Positions 6,184-9,394 of a DNA stretch of 9,394 bases are shown one piece after another. Within the stretch, counting starts at the first letter, position 1. Every line of letters starts with the position of its first letter. Source of the stretch: Deltaproteobacteria bacterium (GTDB lineage: Bacteria > Myxococcota > Polyangia > Haliangiales > Haliangiaceae); assembly GCA_018262455.1 (NCBI GenBank), contig JAGSPR010000270.1, forward strand, positions 1 through 9,394, written 5' to 3'. Position numbers and translations under genes: made by a program. A model generated the notes under the pieces. It was not told the origin of the DNA. It did no database searches and saw nothing but the letters and a program-made list of their open reading frames with translations.

Positions 6184-7392
6184 CTACCGCGACATCGTGA
6201 TGCGCTCGGCGATCCGGCTGGTCGGGGTATCGCCCGCCTCGTGGAGGTAGGTGTAGGCAGCCTGGCGGCAGACGTTATCGAAGTCGCGAAGGCAGGTGAT
6301 GCGGACGCGCAACCACAGCGCCGCGAGGTACTCCGGGCCACCTTTGAACCGGCGCACGTAGAGCTCGAGCGTCTGTTCGGCATCGCCCGTGCGGCCGAGC
6401 TTGAGTGCCTGGACGACCGCCATGCTGTAGATCGCGAGCGACGCTTCGTCGCCCTTCTGGAACGCCGCGGTGTTGCGATAGATCGAGATCGCCTTGGTCG
6501 GATCTGGCTCCTTGACGTCGAGTGCGGGCAACACGAGCTGCGTGCGGATCAACGTCTTCAGATCGAGGCGCGGGTCGCTGGTACTGTCGAGCCGTCGCGG
6601 GCGGACGTCCTCCGGCCCGGGCCCCACCTGGTGCGAGGCCGTCCCGGCGTTCGAGCCCGCGCTGGCGATCCGCGAGTCGGGGATCTTCGCGACGCGGTCG
6701 TGCAGGACGTCCGGCGCCTTGCTCAGGTCGATCTCGACGGTATCGCTCCCGCTGTGACCGCGATCGGGACCGAGCTCCACGACCTCGACCGCGATCGCGA
6801 TGAGCCCGCGCTGAGTCTTCCACGCCTGCCCCTCCGCGACGCGGGTCTCCTGGTGATGCCGGACGACGCGCACGACGCCCTCGGTCACCCGGACATCGAC
6901 GTCGCCCGTACCGTCGCCGAAATCGACCGTGAAGTGCGTCCCGACGACGACCACGTCGGTGTCGCCCGCGCGGACGACGAGCGGCGCCCGCTTGCCCCTC
7001 TTGCCGACCTCGAGCTCGACCTTGCCGCGTGTCATCGCCACCAGGACGCCGTCGCCCCCCGGCCGCGTCACCGTGTACACGGTCGACGGCGTGCTCTCGA
7101 TCCGCGCGTCGCCGATGTCGAGCGTCGAGCGGTGGTCAGCGGTCTGGATCTGGAGCGGCACTTCCTGGGCGAGCGCCGCCGGAGCGTCGGCTCCTCGCAG
7201 TCTCCATCCAGCGAGCCCGGCGCACATCACCACCACGGCGATGATCGCGAAGCCGAGCACCATCGGGATCCGCGACTCGCGCACCGGCCGCATCACGGAT
7301 GCCTCGGAGGCTCCGGTCACGATCCGGCGCTCGATGTTGGTCAACCGCTCGTCATCGAGCGGCTCGACCGGGATTCGTCCGACGAGCTTCAT
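6184..7392 (-). CDS. FecR-domain membrane protein with C-terminal TPR-like region
   Basis: This 402-residue protein probably senses or relays a signal across the inner membrane to the sigma factor encoded just upstream. It has a short cytosolic N-terminus (1-41, including PLDDERLTNIERRI, as recalled for myxobacterial FecR-like proteins), one membrane helix (about 43-65) and a periplasmic FecR-type domain (about 85-190, with VAMTRGKVELEV, VVRAGDTDVVVVGTHFTVDF and VRVTEGVVRVV). A polar linker (about 205-290) leads to a helical TPR-like segment (295-385, with A-x-x-IYR and DAEQTLELYVRRFKGG). The ATG at 7392 is preceded by a perfect AAGGAGG and overlaps the sigma stop as ATGA, so the pair is translationally coupled. 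Classical FecR proteins work with a TonB-dependent receptor; none is here. The N-terminal region is short for an anti-sigma domain, so direct sigma binding is inference. Confidence 0.82.
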   Translation of the reverse strand: MKLVGRIPVEPLDDERLTNIERRIVTGASEASVMRPVRESRIPMVLGFAIIAVVVMCAGLAGWRLRGADAPAALAQEVPLQIQTADHRSTLDIGDARIESTPSTVYTVTRPGGDGVLVAMTRGKVELEVGKRGKRAPLVVRAGDTDVVVVGTHFTVDFGDGTGDVDVRVTEGVVRVVRHHQETRVAEGQAWKTQRGLIAIAVEVVELGPDRGHSGSDTVEIDLSKAPDVLHDRVAKIPDSRIASAGSNAGTASHQVGPGPEDVRPRRLDSTSDPRLDLKTLIRTQLVLPALDVKEPDPTKAISIYRNTAAFQKGDEASLAIYSMAVVQALKLGRTGDAEQTLELYVRRFKGGPEYLAALWLRVRITCLRDFDNVCRQAAYTYLHEAGDTPTSRIAERITMSR

Positions 7393-8018
7393 GAGGCCTC
7401 CTTGTCGTCGAACGGGATCACGTCGGCACCTGCAGGTTCCAGGAACTCCCTCAGCACGGCGTCGGCCGCGGCCGCCTGCTCGATCTTCTTGCGCGTGCGC
7501 CACACTCGCAGCTTGGTCGCGGTGACCGATGAGCCGACGAGCTTCGCGGTTTCGGCGATCGAGCGGCCGTCGATCTCGTGCAGCGTGAACGCCAGCCGCG
7601 CGGCGGGCGAGAGCTCGTCGAGCACGGCGTAGAGCCGCTTGACGCCGTCACGCGCCAGTTGGCGCCGGGCGCCTGGTCCATGGTCGAGAGGCGCGACCGC
7701 TAGCTCGTCATCCATGATCGGATCTGTCTGGACGCGACGCCCACGCCGCGAGAGGTAGCGATACGCCACCCGCACCGCGACGCGATCGATCCACGTCGAC
7801 AAGCTCGCCTCGGCCCGCCAGCCACGTAGCGACTGGAACACCTGGAGGAACGCCTCCTGCAGCAGATCATCCATGTCGCGATTGTTCCCGAGCACGCGGA
7901 ACAGGCTCGCGTGGACGCGCGCGCGGTGGCGGCGAAACAGCTCGCGGGTCGCCGCAGGCTCGCCGGTCAGACAGCGATCGACCAGCAACACATCCTCGAC
8001 GTACGCCACGGCTGTCAC
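7389..8018 (-). CDS. ECF-type RNA polymerase sigma factor
   Basis: The 209-residue protein has the two-domain ECF layout. Sigma region 2 spans about 20-93, with RDMDDLLQEAFLQVFQSL contacting core polymerase and ASLSTWIDRVAVRVAYRYLSRR toward the -10 element. Region 4 spans about 125-180, with LDELSPAARLAFTLHEIDG and the helix-turn-helix SIAETAKLVGSSVTATKLRV for the -35. An acidic, proline-containing linker joins them. The start is GTG at 8018; a second in-frame GTG three codons later (8009) is an alternative, and neither has a strong Shine-Dalgarno. The stop overlaps the fecR-like ATG by 4 nt. The 117 bp upstream carry two inverted repeats. Family assignment is firm; the specific ECF group and target promoter cannot be told from here. 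Confidence 0.93.
   Translation of the reverse strand: MTAVAYVEDVLLVDRCLTGEPAATRELFRRHRARVHASLFRVLGNNRDMDDLLQEAFLQVFQSLRGWRAEASLSTWIDRVAVRVAYRYLSRRGRRVQTDPIMDDELAVAPLDHGPGARRQLARDGVKRLYAVLDELSPAARLAFTLHEIDGRSIAETAKLVGSSVTATKLRVWRTRKKIEQAAAADAVLREFLEPAGADVIPFDDKEAS
7397..7403 (-). promoter_or_regulatory. Strong Shine-Dalgarno of the FecR-like gene
   Basis: AAGGAGG lies within the last codons of the sigma gene, four bases ahead of the fecR-like ATG at 7392. It is the best ribosome site in the window. It fixes the start and, with the ATGA overlap, implies that the regulator is made at least as efficiently as the sigma factor. Confidence 0.85.
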
Positions 8019-8058
8019 GTGACCAGATGGTGCACGACCTCGGCCCTGCGGTTACAAC

Positions 8059-8078
8059 CGTTCGCAACATCGCGAACG
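8059..8078. promoter_or_regulatory. Inverted repeat upstream of the ECF sigma gene
   Basis: CGTTCGC (8059-8065) and GCGAACG (8072-8078) are perfect 7-bp arms around a 6-base centre, 41-60 bases ahead of the sigma GTG. It could be an operator for a dimeric regulator or a hairpin in the leader transcript. No T-run follows in either direction. Confidence 0.4.
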
Positions 8079-8122
8079 CTCGATGGCTCAGGCCCCGTCA
8101 CGGCCCTGATGGACCACGACGA

Positions 8123-8142
8123 ATTGTAATGTCGCCTACAAT
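8123..8142. promoter_or_regulatory. Dyad ATTGTA-N8-TACAAT upstream of the ECF sigma gene
   Basis: Perfect 6-bp arms lie at 8123-8128 and 8137-8142. The dyad is AT-rich in a GC-rich setting and overlaps the stop codon of the PLD-like gene. The left arm, read on the minus strand, is TACAAT, a good -10-like hexamer about 105 bases ahead of the sigma start, though I find no matching -35. It looks like a typical helix-turn-helix operator, or an operator over a promoter. Confidence 0.4.
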
Positions 8143-8954
8143 AGACGGGGTCGCCCACGGCGGCCAAGCTGGCTTCGTACCGGCAGGCTGCGCGACGGCT
8201 GCGACGGCCGGGGTGGAGCTCGCTCGATGTCCGCGAGGGGGCCGGGGCATTCTGCGCGCAGCTTGCAGCCGGCGCACTCGGCGCCGCTCCACACGTGGTC
8301 GTAGAGGCCCTGTACCTGATCGAGCAACGCGCTGTCATCGGTCACGATGCCGAGCTCGAAATTGCGGCGACCTGTGCCCTTCGCACCGAGGCCGGCGCCG
8401 GTCCAGTTGGCGCTGCCGAGGTAGAGCAGCTCGCCATCGACGATCACCGCCTTCATGTGGACGCGCGGACATCGCCGCAATGCGAGGAGACCGCCGACGA
8501 GCTTCGGGTAGTTCGCGAGCTGCTCGCGAAATGGTCGCGACGGGATCTCGGCGTGAAGCAGGCGGAGCTCGACGCCGCGCGTCGCGAGCTCGTCGAACAA
8601 CGTCAGGATCGAGACATAGCTCGAGCGGTTCATCGCGCGCCGGCGCCCGGGGCGCGCCCGGCCATCCTCGACCATGAGCTCCTTCACGTTGGCGGTCGCG
8701 ATCCAGACGCTCGTGTGGGCCTTGGTGACCGCGCCGATCACGCGCTCGTAGTGACCGCGTCCCGCGATCAGCTCGAGCGCGACGGCGCGCGCTGGCATCA
8801 CCACATCGACCGGGCGGATCGGCGCGGGGGCGTCACGCTCCGGGCTGCGCACTCGCCTGGCTACGCGCGCGCGCACCATCGGAGCGGCGACGCCTGCCTC
8901 GAGCGGAGGCTCGTGGGGCGCGGGCTTCGAGCTGCTGCGCGCGCGCAGCGTCAC
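8136..8954 (-). CDS. Phospholipase D-like protein with a single HKD motif
   Basis: This 272-residue protein carries one complete HKD motif: HMKAVIVDGELLYLGSAN (about 166-183), fitting HxKx4Dx6GSxN, followed by RRNFELGIV (196-204). The PLD superfamily hydrolyses or transfers phosphodiesters. Single-HKD members such as Nuc nuclease form one active site per dimer, so nuclease or phospholipase activity are both possible. The first 50 residues are Arg/Pro/Ala-rich and probably disordered. After the catalytic part comes a cysteine group, C227-x2-C230-x5-C236 (AECAGCKLRAEC), which may bind metal, then a basic tail. No signal peptide is seen. The GTG start at 8954 overlaps the dienoyl-CoA reductase stop as GTGA, which supports it. 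A later ATG at 8879 (residue 26) is an alternative. Confidence 0.82.
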   Translation of the reverse strand: MTLRARSSSKPAPHEPPLEAGVAAPMVRARVARRVRSPERDAPAPIRPVDVVMPARAVALELIAGRGHYERVIGAVTKAHTSVWIATANVKELMVEDGRARPGRRRAMNRSSYVSILTLFDELATRGVELRLLHAEIPSRPFREQLANYPKLVGGLLALRRCPRVHMKAVIVDGELLYLGSANWTGAGLGAKGTGRRNFELGIVTDDSALLDQVQGLYDHVWSGAECAGCKLRAECPGPLADIERAPPRPSQPSRSLPVRSQLGRRGRPRLL

Positions 8955-9394
8955 AACGAGATACCGAGCGGTGGCGTGGCGACACAGTGGCCGCCATCGA
9001 CGACCAGCACGTGACCGGTGACGTACGCGGCGGCGAGCGAGCGCAGGTAGACCGCGGCCGCCGCGATCTCGTCGATCGTGCCGAACCGGCCCGCGGGGAT
9101 CGCGGCCCGAGCCTTGTCACCGACGTCACCCGGTGCGAGCCGCTTCATGCCCTCGGTGTCGGCGATCGGACCGGGCGCGATGCCGCAGACGCGGATCCCG
9201 AACCGGCCCCACTCGACCGCGAGGTTGCGCGTGATCGCGTCGACCCCCGCCTTCGCGGCCGACGCGTGGATCTGGAGCGGCGTGCCGTGATAGTGGAGCG
9301 TCGCGCTGATGTTGAGGATCAGTGCCTCGCCGGCCTTCTGCAGCGGTTCGAACGCGGCACGCGAGGTGTTGAACGTGCCGTTGAGGTCGATGTC
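8951..9394 (-). CDS. 2,4-dienoyl-CoA reductase, DECR2-like SDR (C-terminal part)
   Basis: The 147 visible residues are the C-terminal half of a short-chain dehydrogenase; the N-terminal NAD(P)-binding half lies beyond the right edge. Landmarks are DIDLNGTFNTSR, ILNISATLHYHGTP, QIHASAAKAGVDAITRNLAV, EWGRFGIRV, IAPGPIADTEGMKRL and VLVVDGGH. The usual YxxxK is absent: the Tyr position is His (HASAAK). This is a feature of 2,4-dienoyl-CoA reductases of the peroxisomal DECR2 type. By my recollection of human DECR2, its catalytic Asp137 and Lys182 lie 45 residues apart; the second Asp of DID and the Lys of SAAK here have the same spacing. The enzyme would reduce 2,4-dienoyl-CoA with NADPH during beta-oxidation of unsaturated fatty acids. 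Its stop overlaps the PLD-like gene by 4 nt. Confidence 0.82.
   Translation of the reverse strand, partial: DIDLNGTFNTSRAAFEPLQKAGEALILNISATLHYHGTPLQIHASAAKAGVDAITRNLAVEWGRFGIRVCGIAPGPIADTEGMKRLAPGDVGDKARAAIPAGRFGTIDEIAAAAVYLRSLAAAYVTGHVLVVDGGHCVATPPLGISL

Noticed and set aside
6019..7632. Plus-strand open frame of 537 codons opposite the FecR-like and sigma genes
   Set aside because: The minus-strand genes have clear domains, a perfect ribosome site and a coupling overlap; the plus frame is Arg/Asp/His-rich filler typical of antisense frames.

Overview
This is a high-GC chromosomal window (about 63-77% GC in the rows I counted, with strong G/C third positions). The gene set fits a Myxococcota-like deltaproteobacterium: an ECF sigma factor coupled to a membrane FecR/TPR-like protein, a PilZ-like protein with a long disordered linker, a DECR2-type dienoyl-CoA reductase, and RNase PH next to RdgB. 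The lineage is inferred from gene content and style, not from a marker gene.

Layout. Bases 1-59 hold the first codons of a minus-strand gene that leaves the window. A divergent plus-strand gene (182-1537) encodes a CitE/HpcH-like aldolase-lyase (DUF6986-like). An intergenic stretch with strong palindromes follows, then a complete tRNA-His(GTG) with encoded CCA (1709-1785). Bases 1786-2083 carry no gene I can defend. From 2084 to the right edge every protein gene is on the minus strand. Read in transcription order from the right edge, they are: a 2,4-dienoyl-CoA reductase of the SDR family (partial); a single-HKD phospholipase-D-like protein overlapping it by 4 nt; an ECF sigma factor; a FecR-domain/TPR-like membrane protein overlapping the sigma gene by 4 nt; a PilZ-like protein with Ala/Asp repeats; RNase PH; RdgB, overlapping RNase PH by 14 nt; and a DUF362 protein.

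How they work together. The sigma factor and FecR-like protein form a translationally coupled pair that looks like a sigma/regulator unit, but no TonB-dependent receptor is in view. The 117-bp gap in front of the sigma gene holds two inverted repeats that could be operators. RNase PH (tRNA 3'-end maturation) and RdgB (removal of non-canonical NTPs) are housekeeping neighbours. The DUF362 gene differs from everything around it: lower GC (about 55-60%), AT-ending codons and a candidate promoter of its own. With tRNA-His nearby, it may be an acquired gene.

Most unusual points: the receptor-less sigma/FecR-TPR module with its two upstream dyads, the PilZ-like protein with a perfect 9-bp x5 tandem repeat and a duplicated C-terminal motif, the dienoyl-CoA reductase/PLD coupling, and the compositionally foreign DUF362 gene. 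I found no CRISPR array, transposase, integrase or phage gene.
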